The position numbers were made by a program, and so were the translations under genes. Below are positions 35,876 to 45,072 of a DNA stretch of 48,106 nt, in pieces. The stretch spans positions 1 to 48,106 of the forward strand of contig NZ_JACSRD010000086.1 of NCBI RefSeq assembly GCF_014879935.1, given 5' to 3'. Position 1 is the stretch's first letter, and every line of letters begins with the position of its first letter. The DNA is from Prosthecobacter sp. Lineage in GTDB: Bacteria; Verrucomicrobiota; Verrucomicrobiia; Verrucomicrobiales; Verrucomicrobiaceae. The notes beneath the pieces are model-generated. The model was not told where the DNA came from. It saw only the letters and a program-made list of their open reading frames with translations, and did not search any database.

Positions 35876-36898
35876 TCACGCTTTCGGCGTCTCGGCCGTG
35901 CTTTCAGGCAGCTTCGGAGCCTTGATGTATTCGGTCGGCAGATCGCCTTTCAGAGCCTTGAGGAAGGTGACGATGGAGGTCGTTTCCTCCTCGGTGAGCT
36001 GCTTGCCGAGCTGGTGGTCGGCCATCTTCTTCACCATCTCTTCGAGCGACTTCACCGAGCCGTCATGGAGATACGGGCCGGTTTCGGTCACATTCCGGAG
36101 GCTGGGCACTTTGAAGAAGCCCTTGTCGCCCTCGTTCTTGGTGGCCTCGGCACGTCCGCTGTCCTTGAGGTCGGGCCAGGCCTTCACCAGGCCGAGTTTC
36201 TGATACATCATGCCGCCGACAGGGGCGCCGTTGTGGCAGGTGACGCAACCGGTCTTGGCAAAGGTGGCGAAACCTTTCTTCTCGTCGGCTGTCATGGCGT
36301 CCTTGTTGCCCTTGAGGAAGGTGTCCCATTTCGAGGGGGTGAGCAGCTTGCGCTCGAAGGCGCCGACCGCCTTGCCGAAGTTGTTGTAGTTCACCGGGTC
36401 AGCCTCGCCAGGAAAGGCGGCTTTGAAGGCATCCACGTAACCGGGCATGCTCTTGAGCACCTTCACGACGAAATCCGCGCTCGGGGCGCCCATTTCGACC
36501 GGATTGAGCACGGGCCCCTTGGCCTGCTCCTCGACGCTCGGCGCACGTCCGTCCCAAAACTGGGCGACATGCAGCGCGGCATTGTAGGTGGTGGGGGAAC
36601 TGCGGCCGCCAAGCTTGCCTTCATGACCGGGGGAGAACGGCAGGTTGTCGTTGCCGTATTTGTCGAGGATGTGACAGGAGTTGCAGGACATCTTGCCGTT
36701 CTTCGAGATGCGGGTCTCAAAGTAGAGCATGCGACCGAGATCGACCTTGGCGTCGGAGATTTCGTTGTCCGGCGAGGGTGCCAGTGAAGGCAGCGGCTGG
36801 AACATGGGAAGGAAGGCTTCCGTGAGATCAGCCTGCGCAAAGGCAGAGACGGCGCCAAACCCTGCTGCAAGGGCGAGTATGCGAGTGGTGAGTTTCAT
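35876..36898 (-). CDS. periplasmic di-haem cytochrome c peroxidase (CCP/MauG family)
   Basis: A 340-residue exported protein with signal peptide KLTTRILALAAGFGAVSAFAQA. Two haem-c motifs are present: C72-N-S-C-H and C218-V-T-C-H. The surrounding blocks (DLGRMLYFETRISKNGKMSCNSCHILDKYG, SPTTYNAALHVAQFWDGRA, FKVPSLRNVTETGPYLHDG) are typical of bacterial cytochrome c peroxidases, which reduce H2O2 with electrons from small cytochromes. The 36898 start is supported by the signal peptide; a much longer upstream frame is spurious. The gene is divergent from the ABC-type permease. Confidence 0.94.
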   Translation of the reverse strand: MKLTTRILALAAGFGAVSAFAQADLTEAFLPMFQPLPSLAPSPDNEISDAKVDLGRMLYFETRISKNGKMSCNSCHILDKYGNDNLPFSPGHEGKLGGRSSPTTYNAALHVAQFWDGRAPSVEEQAKGPVLNPVEMGAPSADFVVKVLKSMPGYVDAFKAAFPGEADPVNYNNFGKAVGAFERKLLTPSKWDTFLKGNKDAMTADEKKGFATFAKTGCVTCHNGAPVGGMMYQKLGLVKAWPDLKDSGRAEATKNEGDKGFFKVPSLRNVTETGPYLHDGSVKSLEEMVKKMADHQLGKQLTEEETTSIVTFLKALKGDLPTEYIKAPKLPESTAETPKA

Positions 36899-37004
36899 TG
36901 GGGTGGGAGGATGCGTTTTGTGCGCGTGCATCATACGTCGCACGCTGAAACGTGGTTTCAAGCGATTGCCCATGAGACAACTTCTCAGGCGGTTGAGTCC
37001 GCGA

Positions 37005-37034
37005 TTGACGGAAACACTCCCAGCCCCGTACTCT
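37005..37034 (+). promoter_or_regulatory. candidate sigma70-type promoter for the permease gene
   Basis: TTGACG (37005-37010), 18-bp spacer, TACTCT (37029-37034). Expected transcription would start about 7 nt later, at or next to the ATG of the small upstream ORF at 37042. Confidence 0.4.
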
Positions 37035-37041
37035 GGCGACC

Positions 37042-37116
37042 ATGTTCGCGGCAACCCATGTGCTCCAGCCTCTGGCAGGAACAATTGCAGAACGACGGAA
37101 CGAGGCCGACTCATGA
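37042..37116 (+). CDS. 24-codon upstream ORF coupled to the permease
   Basis: A short frame (MFAATHVLQPLAGTIAERRN...) of 24 residues that ends with TCATGA, overlapping the permease ATG at 37113. It may be a leader peptide for translational coupling; it has no family and no ribosome site. Alternatively it is just untranslated leader. Confidence 0.35.
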   Translation: MFAATHVLQPLAGTIAERRNEADS

Positions 37117-38834
37117 CCGTCGCATCTGCCACGCATATTCTCGCCCGCGCACACTGGCGGATGCTGGTGCATAAGATGCGTTTCGGATTGCGTGAAAACC
37201 GGCTGCTAAGCCTGACGGTGGGCGGCTTTCTCGTGTTTTATGGCGTGGCATCCTATCTGCTGGTCTCACGGGGGCTGGAATTTGTGTCCAAAGTGCCGCT
37301 GATCGGTCCGCTGCTGACAGAGCGGCTGGTTTTTCTGCTCTTCTTTTTCTTTTTCGTGATGCTGGTCATCTCAAACGCCACCATCACAGGCATGGGCCTG
37401 TTTCGGCGGAAGGACATGGAGTGGCAGATCGCCCTGCCGCTGCCCCCACGCAGCCTGGTGCTGTGGAAAACGCTGGAAGGCATGCTGCTGGCGAGCTGGG
37501 GCCTGCTGGTGCTGAGTGCGCCGATCCTTCTGGCTTTGTCACGCACTTACAAGGCGGATGCGACCTTCATGCTGGCGGTGCTTCCAGCACTGCTGTCCCT
37601 CGTGACCATTGCAGCGAATGTCTCCACCTGGCTGCTGATCGCGCTGGTGAGGTGGGCGCGGCGCTGGATGTGGAAGCCGGTGATCGTCATGGTGATCATC
37701 GCACTGCTGCGGACACTGCCCGGATGGAATGAAGGCCTGGAGAGGCTGAACTCCGGGGATTTGACGTCGAGCCTGAACCAGATCCTGCAGCACACGGAAA
37801 TCTGCATGCATCCACTGCTGCCGAGCTCCTGGGTGGCGGAAACCATCCAGGCGGCAGGACGCGGCATCGGCGACCGCACTGTGTTCTTCAATCTCGTGCT
37901 CTGCGCCCACGCCTTGATGAGCATTGTCATCACCGCCCGCGTCGCCAGCACGTCTTTCCATCCTGCCTGGAACCGCATCATGAGCGCCGCGCCTGGTGTC
38001 GCCGGAACCCGCCTCCAGCCGACGATCGGGTCGGAGCAGCGCCGTGGCACGGAAACGCTGCGGTGCCTGCTGGCTCTGGACCGCGCCTCTTTTGCCGTGC
38101 TGGTCAAAGAGGTGCGCACCTTTCTCCGGGAACCGGTGCAGTGGGGCCAGACGGCGATCATCTTCGGCCTGCTCCTGATGTATTCCATGAACCTGCGCAA
38201 GCTGGGCTACGATCTGCAAAGCCCGTTCTGGATCACTGTGGTCAGCCACCTGAACCTGCTGGTCTGCTGTCTGGCGCTGTCCACGCTGACGACACGCTTC
38301 ATCTACCCGCAGTTCAGTCTGGAAGGGCAGCGTTTGTGGATCCTGGGCCTGTCACCACTGCCACTCCACCGTGTGCTGGCCCTGAAATTGCGCCTCAGTG
38401 CCGGAGTGCTGGCTTTGATCATGCTGCTGCTGGTGGTCGTCTCCGGCACCTCACTGTCACTGCCGTGGCAGCGCATCGTGTTCTTTGGCGCGACGATCTT
38501 GATGATGAGCTACGGCCTGACGTCGCTGGCCTTGTCCCTGGGAGCCTTGGTGCCAAATTTCCGTGAGTCCAACCCCGCCCGCATCGTTTCCGGCTTCGGC
38601 GGCACCGTCTGCTTGATCGCCAGCTTCATTTACATCGTCGGCGGCATGGCGCTGAGCTTGATTCCGTCCTGGCAAAATCTACGGCAGGATGCCACCACGT
38701 TAGTCACCTATGATCCACGTATCGAACTCGCGACGCTGGCCGGGATTGCGTTGCTGACCGCCCTTTTTGGCGGCCTGCCCTACTTTTTTGCCAAGAAGCA
38801 GACGAAAAATCTGGAATATTTAAGACACCTGTAG
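37113..38834 (+). CDS. ABC-2-like transporter permease, large (putative ABC exporter)
   Basis: A 573-residue polytopic membrane protein with many hydrophobic segments (LVFLLFFFFFVMLVISNA, LLVLSAPILLALS, FMLAVLPALLSLVTIAANVS, LALIMLLLVVVSGTSL, LLTALFGGLPYFFA). Two halves can be traced: NRLLSLTVGGFLVFYG...RKDMEWQIALPLPPRSLVLWK and LDRASFAVLVKEVRTFLREPVQW...SLEGQRLWILGLSPLPLHRVLALK; the MEWQIALPLPPR and GQRLWILGLSPLP blocks are alike and typical of the putative ABC exporter family. An ABC ATPase gene, normally next to it, is missing. ATG 37113 overlaps the end of a 24-codon ORF. It is probably an exporter subunit of unknown substrate. Confidence 0.85.
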   Translation: MTVASATHILARAHWRMLVHKMRFGLRENRLLSLTVGGFLVFYGVASYLLVSRGLEFVSKVPLIGPLLTERLVFLLFFFFFVMLVISNATITGMGLFRRKDMEWQIALPLPPRSLVLWKTLEGMLLASWGLLVLSAPILLALSRTYKADATFMLAVLPALLSLVTIAANVSTWLLIALVRWARRWMWKPVIVMVIIALLRTLPGWNEGLERLNSGDLTSSLNQILQHTEICMHPLLPSSWVAETIQAAGRGIGDRTVFFNLVLCAHALMSIVITARVASTSFHPAWNRIMSAAPGVAGTRLQPTIGSEQRRGTETLRCLLALDRASFAVLVKEVRTFLREPVQWGQTAIIFGLLLMYSMNLRKLGYDLQSPFWITVVSHLNLLVCCLALSTLTTRFIYPQFSLEGQRLWILGLSPLPLHRVLALKLRLSAGVLALIMLLLVVVSGTSLSLPWQRIVFFGATILMMSYGLTSLALSLGALVPNFRESNPARIVSGFGGTVCLIASFIYIVGGMALSLIPSWQNLRQDATTLVTYDPRIELATLAGIALLTALFGGLPYFFAKKQTKNLEYLRHL

Positions 38835-38840
38835 TATCTA

Positions 38841-38868
38841 GAGACTGGAAATAATTTCCATCAGTCTC
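38841..38868 (+). promoter_or_regulatory. leader stem-loop directly before the next start codon
   Basis: GAGACT...AGTCTC (38841-38846 and 38863-38868 region) encloses an inner GGAAAT/ATTTCC stem. The hairpin ends 1-2 nt before ATG 38870, with no separate ribosome site, so it may terminate the previous transcript or control translation of the following gene. Confidence 0.45.
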
Positions 38869-38869
38869 A

Positions 38870-39553
38870 ATGATCACCCGTAAAGCTCCCGTCCACGCCT
38901 CGGCTCCCGGTCACCTCGATGAGAATCTCCTCGTCTTCGACGAAGCTCCTGAATTCATGGATGGAGCCCCCGCCATCGCCCCGCTGGACAATGTGGATCT
39001 CAAAGTCAAAGCTGCCCAGGAACAGCTCATCCAGCTACGCCTCCAGCAGGAGGAAATCGAGAGGCAGAAGCAGCATCTGGAGGCGCTTCGCATCAAGCAA
39101 GAGCGTTTTGTCGCCGGAAAACGCGATCTTTTGGACAAGCTGAGCCGCTCCAACAGCCACGTCGAACGTGAACTTTACGATGCTCAGAAGCGGGTGGAGG
39201 AACTCTCCAGCACCCATGACGAATTCCACCGGCATCTGGAAATTCTAAAATCTCTCCAGCCTGAGAAGTGGCACCGCTCCCAGGTGAACGAAGAACTCGA
39301 CAGCGCGCTCGCCGCCATCGAAGACGCGGAAAATGACTTCGCCAAAGGTATCCGCCGCCTGCAGGCGATGGCACCTCAGGAGCCGGTGTCCAGCGGGCCG
39401 GTCCACCTTGATGATGTCGATGCTCCGGTTCTGCCATCCTTTCTCTCGCACTCGGACGACATGACGACCTGGATGCGCCGCGGCCTGGCTTTCTCCCTGC
39501 CGATGATCGCCACCGTGCTCGTCGCGATTGTCCTGATCCGCCTGATGTTCTGA
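38870..39553 (+). CDS. coiled-coil protein with C-terminal membrane anchor
   Basis: A 227-residue protein with a disordered start, a long coiled coil from about residue 45 to 150 (KVKAAQEQLIQLRLQQEEIERQKQHLEALRIKQER... heptad-like), a Pro/Asp linker and one C-terminal transmembrane segment (LAFSLPMIATVLVAIVLIRLMF). It is thus a tail-anchored cytoplasmic coiled coil, perhaps structural. I know no named family. It is followed 42 bp later by another small protein with a C-terminal anchor, suggesting a two-gene unit. Confidence 0.78.
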   Translation: MITRKAPVHASAPGHLDENLLVFDEAPEFMDGAPAIAPLDNVDLKVKAAQEQLIQLRLQQEEIERQKQHLEALRIKQERFVAGKRDLLDKLSRSNSHVERELYDAQKRVEELSSTHDEFHRHLEILKSLQPEKWHRSQVNEELDSALAAIEDAENDFAKGIRRLQAMAPQEPVSSGPVHLDDVDAPVLPSFLSHSDDMTTWMRRGLAFSLPMIATVLVAIVLIRLMF

Positions 39554-39595
39554 GCCTTCGGAACCCGGCCTGAATCCTCCCACCTCCCGCAAGCC

Positions 39596-39976
39596 ATGGC
39601 TCTTTTCTCCGGCAACCGTAAAGTTCGTTCCCGTCGTCCGCAAAACGCGCTCGATCTGCGAAGCGAGCCCTCGCCTCGCGGCAAAACGCGTCACCTGGCG
39701 AAACGCTCGGACGAACTGAACAGCCAGATTCATCGCCTGGAGTGCTTCATCGCCGACGCCCCCCGCCTGCAACGTCAGCAGCGCCTCTCCAACGTGAACA
39801 TGGTGCCGCCGATGGATCTGCCTTCACCCGTGCGTCGGAACCGCCGCCTCCCGATCGCGCAGCAACGTGCCCGCCGCGGGGAACGCCTGCGCATGCTCAC
39901 CGAGGGGATCTTCGTGGTCGGAGCCATTGCAGCCGTCGTTGGATGGCTCAACCAATGGCTCCACTTCTGGAACTGA
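39596..39976 (+). CDS. small basic protein with C-terminal membrane anchor
   Basis: A 126-residue, very Arg-rich protein (RKVRSRRPQNALDLR, RRNRRLPIAQQRARRGERLR) with a single C-terminal hydrophobic segment (GIFVVGAIAAVVGWLNQWLHFW). The basic cytoplasmic part could bind DNA, RNA or acidic membrane lipids. No family recognised. It follows the coiled-coil tail-anchored protein and precedes a strong bidirectional terminator, so the pair likely forms a short operon. Confidence 0.7.
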   Translation: MALFSGNRKVRSRRPQNALDLRSEPSPRGKTRHLAKRSDELNSQIHRLECFIADAPRLQRQQRLSNVNMVPPMDLPSPVRRNRRLPIAQQRARRGERLRMLTEGIFVVGAIAAVVGWLNQWLHFWN

Positions 39977-39992
39977 GGCGGAAACAATTTCC

Positions 39993-40034
39993 AAAATGAA
40001 AAAGCCGGACCACGAGGCCCGGCTTTTTCATTTT
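39993..40034. terminator. strong bidirectional intrinsic terminator
   Basis: A 16-bp perfect stem AAAATGAAAAAGCCGG / CCGGCTTTTTCATTTT with a 10-nt loop lies between convergent genes; A/T runs on both sides make it functional in both directions. Confidence 0.92.
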
Positions 40035-40056
40035 TTAAACTCTTCTCCAGCAAAGT

Positions 40057-40965
40057 TCAAGCCTTGCCCCAGCGCTTCAGCAGCGTGGTGGCCATGTCGG
40101 CCGGCGAATCGGAGACGGCGATCCCGCATTCGGCAAGAATGCGCTTTTTGGCGGCTGCGGTGTCATCCGCGCCACCGATGATGGCACCCGCATGGCCCAT
40201 GCGGCGTCCGGGAGGTGCTGTGGCACCCGCGATGAAGGCCGCGATTGGCTTTTTGCAGTAATCTTTGGCCCAGAGACCGGCTTCCACCTCGGCATTGCCG
40301 CCGATTTCGCCGATCATGATGATCGCTTCGGTTTCCGGATCGTCATTGAACATCTTCAGCACGTCGAGATGATTCGTGCCGTTCACGGGGTCACCACCGA
40401 TGCCGACGCAGGTGCTCTGGCCGTAACCACGTGTCGTGAGCTGCCACACGGCCTCATATGTGAGCGTGCCAGAACGGCTGACGACACCGACATTGCCGCG
40501 CTTGTGGATGTAACCTGGGGCGATGCCGATTCGGCAGCCGCCGTGGGATTTTTCACCGTGACCGGGGGTGACCAGCCCAGGGCAATTCGGGCCGATCAGA
40601 CGCGTCTTGCTGCCCTTCATGGCCGATTTGACGCGAATCATGTCATTGACCGGAATGCCTTCGGTAATCGCGACCACGAGATCAAGACCGGCATCGACAC
40701 CTTCAAGGATGGCATCAGCCGCAAAAGGCGGCGGCACGAAGATGACGCTAACAGTGGCTCCGGTTTCCTTCGCAGCTTCGCTCACAGTATCAAAAACGGG
40801 CACCTTTTTGCCGCTGTGCTCGAAAACCTGGCCGCCTTTGCCCGGAGTGACACCGGCGACGAGTTGGGTGCCGTAGTCGATGGAGGCCTTCGCATGACGG
40901 GAGCCGAAGTCCCCAGTGATGCCTTGAACGAGGATGCGGGTGTCAGTTTCAACGAGAATGGCCAT
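40057..40965 (-). CDS. sucD: succinate-CoA ligase [ADP-forming] alpha subunit
   Basis: The alpha subunit of succinyl-CoA synthetase, catalysing the substrate-level phosphorylation step of the TCA cycle. The 302-residue protein shows the CoA-binding start [37 protein letters not shown]-type block, [48 protein letters not shown] and the phosphohistidine loop [13 protein letters not shown] (His258). The partner sucC, usually adjacent and upstream, is not in this window; the next gene upstream on the strand is dgkA. It ends at a strong terminator shared with the convergent operon. Confidence 0.96.
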   Translation of the reverse strand: MAILVETDTRILVQGITGDFGSRHAKASIDYGTQLVAGVTPGKGGQVFEHSGKKVPVFDTVSEAAKETGATVSVIFVPPPFAADAILEGVDAGLDLVVAITEGIPVNDMIRVKSAMKGSKTRLIGPNCPGLVTPGHGEKSHGGCRIGIAPGYIHKRGNVGVVSRSGTLTYEAVWQLTTRGYGQSTCVGIGGDPVNGTNHLDVLKMFNDDPETEAIIMIGEIGGNAEVEAGLWAKDYCKKPIAAFIAGATAPPGRRMGHAGAIIGGADDTAAAKKRILAECGIAVSDSPADMATTLLKRWGKA

Positions 40966-41056
40966 CGGAGTGCTGGAGTGTGAGAAGTTTGGGGGCGGAG
41001 AAAGCCGCGCATCATAGGAGTGAGCCCCGTTGCGTCAAGGCGGGGGCCGAACATTC

Positions 41057-41425
41057 TCAAAACAACCGCAAGAGCCTGGGAAAAAACACCATCAGCCCCA
41101 CGGCAGACGCAGCCAGCGCCGCCATCAGAACCGCAGCGGCCGCCACGTCCTTCACGCGACGGATCGCCTCCTCCCTGGCGCTGCTGACGCGGTCTGAGAG
41201 CACCTCGATGGCCGTGTTCAACAACTCCGCCGCCCATACCAAGCCAGCGGCGAGGATCACGGCGCACCATTCGAAGTTCGTGATTCCAAAGCCAATTCCT
41301 GCCACGACCACTGCGGCGCTCGCGATCGCATGCACCTGCACATTGCGCTGGGTTTTCACCGCCCAGAACAGACCCGCCAGCGCAGGCCCGAAACTGCGGC
41401 ATACCAGTGAAAACCAGCGCAACAT
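41057..41425 (-). CDS. dgkA: diacylglycerol/undecaprenol kinase
   Basis: A 122-residue integral membrane lipid kinase with three hydrophobic segments. Family marks: AVKTQRNVQVHAIASAAV, the core LVWAAELLNTAIEVLSDRV with the catalytic Glu pair region, and RVKDVAAAAVLMAALAAS. It phosphorylates diacylglycerol or undecaprenol for lipid recycling or cell-wall carrier supply. Length and topology fit the Gram-positive/undecaprenol-type as well as the E. coli type; which one cannot be told. It lies 15 bp after a secreted protein of unknown function on the same strand, with which it is probably co-transcribed. Confidence 0.9.
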   Translation of the reverse strand: MLRWFSLVCRSFGPALAGLFWAVKTQRNVQVHAIASAAVVVAGIGFGITNFEWCAVILAAGLVWAAELLNTAIEVLSDRVSSAREEAIRRVKDVAAAAVLMAALAASAVGLMVFFPRLLRLF

Positions 41426-41440
41426 GGGAACGCGTGACGG

Positions 41441-42517
41441 CTACTGCGAACCGATGGGTTTTTCCACCACAGGAGCCGTGCCGGGCTCCGACACACTCTC
41501 AACCGTCTCGCGGAAATCTTCCAGCCAGCCCGCGGCATCCGGGTGATTCGGGTTGGCCTGGATGACCTTCAGCATCTCCGCCAGCGCATTGACGGCATTA
41601 AGGCCATTGGTCACCAGATAGCTGTTTTTTTCCCATTGGAGGCGCGGGCCTTCCTCTTTGTAATAAATGCCGAACTCCGTGTCACTCATCACTGCCTTGC
41701 GGATCGACATCGACGCATTGATGCGCGCGTCCCACTGGGCGGCGACCTCCGTCGGCCGCTCCTGCAAGTAGTAGGGCAGGATGGCCTTTGTGTAGATGCC
41801 ATCGATGTCGAGAGGGCTGTATTCCCAGTCCTTTTTGTCGAGATAGTCCTGCAGCAGGTAGGCTTTGGCAAAATCACATCCTTGCACCGGCTGGCGCAGG
41901 AGCCCGTTCAGCGTGCCGCCAGGTCCGCCACCGCCACCACCGCCCCGACGTCCTCCACCTGGAGGCCCTTTGCTGTCTTTCGCTTCCACGGCTCCCGAAG
42001 CCGTGTGTTTCGTGGATTCCTGCACAGCAGCCACTGCCTTCGCCACGAAGGCCTGCAACGCCACCACCAACGGTCCCATCTTTTTCGTTTCCTTGACGTC
42101 CTGCGCCTGAATGGTCATCACCAGATACTCCAATTGCAGCATCAATCCCTTCTTGAAGTCATCATCCTTGAGGCGCTCCTCATTGCGATCCCGCCATTCC
42201 ATGAAATCCGTCTGCTTCAGGTCCTTGCGGTCAAAATTCTCCAGCTTGTAGCAGTCGAGGTACAAACCGACAGCAGCCGCCTCGCTGGCCATTCCTTCGC
42301 GGAATTTCGTCAAGGCGGTGCTGAAAAGGCCATTCCGCCCCTGCCCGATCAGCGTCTCCGCTTTTTCCAGTTCCTTGAGGATGTGCGCGGTCTGAGCCGG
42401 AGTCAGCAGCACCTGGGACTTCGCCGGTGCCGTGGGGGGAGTATCAGCCGGAGTTTGCGCGAGGATCGGACTGGCCAGCATCGTGGCAGCCAGGAACAGA
42501 GATGAGGTGGATTTCAT
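41441..42517 (-). CDS. secreted hypothetical protein with Gly-rich linker
   Basis: A 358-residue exported protein, signal peptide KSTSSLFLAATMLASPILAQ. Two helical regions are separated by a Gly-rich linker near residues 185-205 (GPPGGGRRGGGGGGGPGG). The N-terminal half has LLTPAQTAHILKELEKAETLIGQ and a coiled, Asp/Lys-rich segment; the C-terminal half contains LLRQPVQGCDFAKAYLLQDYLDKKDWEYSPLDIDGIYTKAIL. No family recognised; proteins of this kind occur in verrucomicrobia without known function. It is the first gene of a probable operon with dgkA. Confidence 0.75.
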   Translation of the reverse strand: MKSTSSLFLAATMLASPILAQTPADTPPTAPAKSQVLLTPAQTAHILKELEKAETLIGQGRNGLFSTALTKFREGMASEAAAVGLYLDCYKLENFDRKDLKQTDFMEWRDRNEERLKDDDFKKGLMLQLEYLVMTIQAQDVKETKKMGPLVVALQAFVAKAVAAVQESTKHTASGAVEAKDSKGPPGGGRRGGGGGGGPGGTLNGLLRQPVQGCDFAKAYLLQDYLDKKDWEYSPLDIDGIYTKAILPYYLQERPTEVAAQWDARINASMSIRKAVMSDTEFGIYYKEEGPRLQWEKNSYLVTNGLNAVNALAEMLKVIQANPNHPDAAGWLEDFRETVESVSEPGTAPVVEKPIGSQ

Positions 42518-42659
42518 GATTGAGGGTCAGTAAACACGGCAAAACGCTCGTGGGCTCACAAAAAAGCACCGCTGGCGAAAATCTTTGTCTCAACGTGCCA
42601 CGGCGCTCAAACTTGGACTTGGCTGAACAAAGTCACCGGCTAACAGTCCCATCCCCTCC

Positions 42660-42965
42660 ATGAAAAACCTTCTGCTCGCCTTGATCGTCGCTGTGTTCAC
42701 GCCCGCTTTCGCAGGCGACAAGCCCGTCACCTACACAGCGGAGATGAGCGGGATGATCTGCGCCGGGTGCAAAGATCACGTCACCACCGCTTTCAACAAA
42801 CTCGACGGTGTTTCCAACGTGAAAATCGTCCCGGGCGACAAGCCGGGCACGCAAAAAGTCACCGTCACATCATCCTCCACCGCCATTACCAAGGAGGAGG
42901 CAGTCGCCGCCCTCGGCGCCTCCGCCTCCACTTACGTCGTGCATGCATGGACGAAGTCAGAGTGA
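42660..42965 (+). CDS. exported heavy-metal-associated (HMA-like) domain protein
   Basis: A 101-residue protein: signal peptide KNLLLALIVAVFTPAFAGD, then a ferredoxin-like HMA fold with the metal-binding motif GMICAGC (Cys-x2-Cys), VTTAFNKLDGVSNVKI and VTVTSSSTAITKEEAVAALG. This is the CopZ/MerP pattern but in a periplasmic context, so it may bind copper, mercury or another soft metal. No metal ATPase is adjacent. It is transcribed divergently from the dgkA operon, 142 bp away. Confidence 0.85.
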   Translation: MKNLLLALIVAVFTPAFAGDKPVTYTAEMSGMICAGCKDHVTTAFNKLDGVSNVKIVPGDKPGTQKVTVTSSSTAITKEEAVAALGASASTYVVHAWTKSE

Positions 42966-43064
42966 CGCCGCACAACTCTCTTCAGCATCGCAGGCAAAAT
43001 CAGCTTGCCAGTGCCCGTGACTGCGCCACTATCCGCGCTCCCCTTTCCCCGGGAGTCCCAATTT

Positions 43065-43155
43065 GGACAGGTGTCAGAGTGGTCTAATGAGCACGCCTGG
43101 AAAGCGTGTGTACCCTAATCCGGTACCGAGGGTTCGAATCCCTCCCTGTCCGCCA
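43065..43155 (+). tRNA. tRNA-Ser (anticodon GGA)
   Basis: Acceptor stem GGACAGG/CCTGTCC (43065-43071, 43145-43151), anticodon loop CTGGAAA giving GGA, a long variable arm typical of Ser tRNA, T arm GGGTTCGAATCCC and encoded CCA at 43153-43155. The 280 bp after it contain nothing I can assign. Confidence 0.96.
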
Positions 43156-43438
43156 CCCTTCAGGCGTTGAGCAAAGCAGCATGGTGTCGCAGGAAGCGAG
43201 ACGGCACCCTATGACGGTGGAAGCCAGCAACTTCGCGACAGCAGGTTAGGTGAACCGTCTCCTCTTTTCCCGACTGCAACAACGGGCTGTGGCAACAAAA
43301 TGAGGCGAACAGATCGCAATGTCTGACAACATCAAAAGTTGTCCTCTGTTCGAGCAACTTATGCTCAAAGAGTTTTCACCAACACAGCGATGATATTTGC
43401 CCTTTCAGAGCTGCCGTGACAAAAACAAAAAAAGAAAT

Positions 43439-43515
43439 TGGCGCACCCGTCAGGATTCGAACCTGAAACCTTCTGATCCGTAGTCAGATGCTCTAATCCG
43501 TTGAGCTACGGGTGC
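43439..43515 (-). tRNA. tRNA-Arg (anticodon ACG)
   Basis: On the minus strand: acceptor GCACCCG/CGGGTGC, anticodon stem TCTGA/TCAGA with loop CTACGGA giving ACG (read as ICG after deamination), T loop GGTTCGAATCC and encoded CCA (43439-43441). Confidence 0.96.
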
Positions 43516-43626
43516 GTTGGCTTTTAGCCTTTCCCGCTGCCGGGAAGCGGCGGGCCATGAGACTAGACCAGCGACGGCCTTTGTCAATGAGCGTGACATA
43601 TTTTATTCGCGATGCGGCGATACGAA

Positions 43627-45048
43627 TCAGCGGGACTGTTCAAAGGCATGCGCGACTTGCAAGATGGTGGATTCATCGAGCGGCTTGCCCACGATCTGCA
43701 AGCCCACCGGCAGTGAAACACCGTCCACCGCTGCTTCGCCGCAAGGCACGCTGATGCCGGGGAGCCCAGCTAGGTTCACGGGTATTGTAAAAACGTCTTC
43801 GAGATAAGCGGCCAGTGGATTGTCCTTCAACTCACCCAGTTTATGGGCAGGCATCGGACTCGTGGGCGAGACGATGACATCGACCTTCTTGAAGGCGTCG
43901 GTAAAGTCATTGCGGATCAGCGTCCGGGCCTTCTGGGCTCGAATGTAATAGGCATCGTAGTAGCCGGAACTGAGCACGTAGGTGCCCAGCAGGATGCGGC
44001 GCTTGACCTCGGAACCCAATCCCTCGGCGCGAGATTGGGTGTAGTGTTCCATCAAGTCCGATGCGCTGGCGCTGCGCCGACCATAGCGAACGCCGTCAAA
44101 ACGCGCGAGGTTCGCGGAAGCCTCCGCCGGAGCCAGTACATAGTAGGTGGCTACTCCGAGCTCGGTATGAGGCAGACTGATCTCCTCAATGATCGCTCCC
44201 AGGGATTCAAGCTGACGGATGGCCGCCTGCACGCTGGCTGAAACACCCTCGTGAATGCCGCTGATGTAATACTCCTTGGGTAGGCCGATCCGAAGGCCCT
44301 TGATGTCTCCGCCAAGGGCTGCGGTGAAATCGGGCGTTTCGACCTTCAGCGAGGTGGAATCGTGCGGATCGTGACGGCAGAGATGGTTCAAAAGGAGGGC
44401 GGAATCCGCCACTGTGCGGGTCACAGGCCCGATCTGATCAAGAGAAGAGGCGAATGCGACCAATCCGTAGCGGGAGACACGTCCGTAGGTCGGCTTGATG
44501 CCGACACAGCCGCACAAGGCGGCAGGCTGGCGAATGGAACCGCCAGTGTCGGAGCCCAAGGCGGCCACAGCGAGACCTCCCGCGACTGCGGCAGCGCTAC
44601 CGCCACTGGAACCACCCGGCACACGGGAGAGATCTCGGGGATTGCGCGTGATGCCGAGCGCTGAGTTCTCTGTGGATGATCCCATGGCAAATTCGTCCAT
44701 GTTCAGCCGTCCGAACGGCACGGCCCCGCCGGCCCGCATCCGCTGAATGGCACCAGCATCGTAAGGAGCGCGGTAGTTCTCGCTGAGAATCTTGGAGCCA
44801 CAGGTGCATGGCTGGCCCATGACATTCATGTTGTCCTTCACAGCCACCGGAATGCCCCCCAACGGCAGGCTGATATCCGCCCGATCCGCTTCAGCAAGAG
44901 CGGAATCGAGATCCCAGGACAAATAGGCACCGATCTCGGAATTTCGAGATTCGATGGCCTTGGCGACGTCTAGCACGATGTCGCGAGGCTGAATCTCGCG
45001 GGCGGCAAGTTGCTTTCGAAGTGTGGTGATGGGGGCGGAGGCGAGCAT
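43627..45048 (-). CDS. gatA: Asp-tRNA(Asn)/Glu-tRNA(Gln) amidotransferase subunit A
   Basis: The 473-residue amidase subunit, releasing ammonia from glutamine for transamidation of misacylated tRNA. The amidase-signature catalytic residues are visible: Lys71 ([10 protein letters not shown]), the cis-Ser in [15 protein letters not shown] (Ser147) and nucleophile Ser171 in [16 protein letters not shown]. Further family blocks are [18 protein letters not shown] and GVKPTYG-like [27 protein letters not shown]. It follows gatC by 24 bp. gatB is not in the window. The gene ends close to the tRNA-Arg gene. Confidence 0.97.
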   Translation of the reverse strand: MLASAPITTLRKQLAAREIQPRDIVLDVAKAIESRNSEIGAYLSWDLDSALAEADRADISLPLGGIPVAVKDNMNVMGQPCTCGSKILSENYRAPYDAGAIQRMRAGGAVPFGRLNMDEFAMGSSTENSALGITRNPRDLSRVPGGSSGGSAAAVAGGLAVAALGSDTGGSIRQPAALCGCVGIKPTYGRVSRYGLVAFASSLDQIGPVTRTVADSALLLNHLCRHDPHDSTSLKVETPDFTAALGGDIKGLRIGLPKEYYISGIHEGVSASVQAAIRQLESLGAIIEEISLPHTELGVATYYVLAPAEASANLARFDGVRYGRRSASASDLMEHYTQSRAEGLGSEVKRRILLGTYVLSSGYYDAYYIRAQKARTLIRNDFTDAFKKVDVIVSPTSPMPAHKLGELKDNPLAAYLEDVFTIPVNLAGLPGISVPCGEAAVDGVSLPVGLQIVGKPLDESTILQVAHAFEQSR

Positions 45049-45072
45049 GGCCAGCAGGTCAGAAAGAGGCGT

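Noticed and set aside
36729-37112. N-terminal extension of the permease frame to 36729
   Set aside because: The extra 128 residues are antisense to the peroxidase gene and its promoter region and contain no membrane segment of the family; ATG 37113 starts the recognisable protein.
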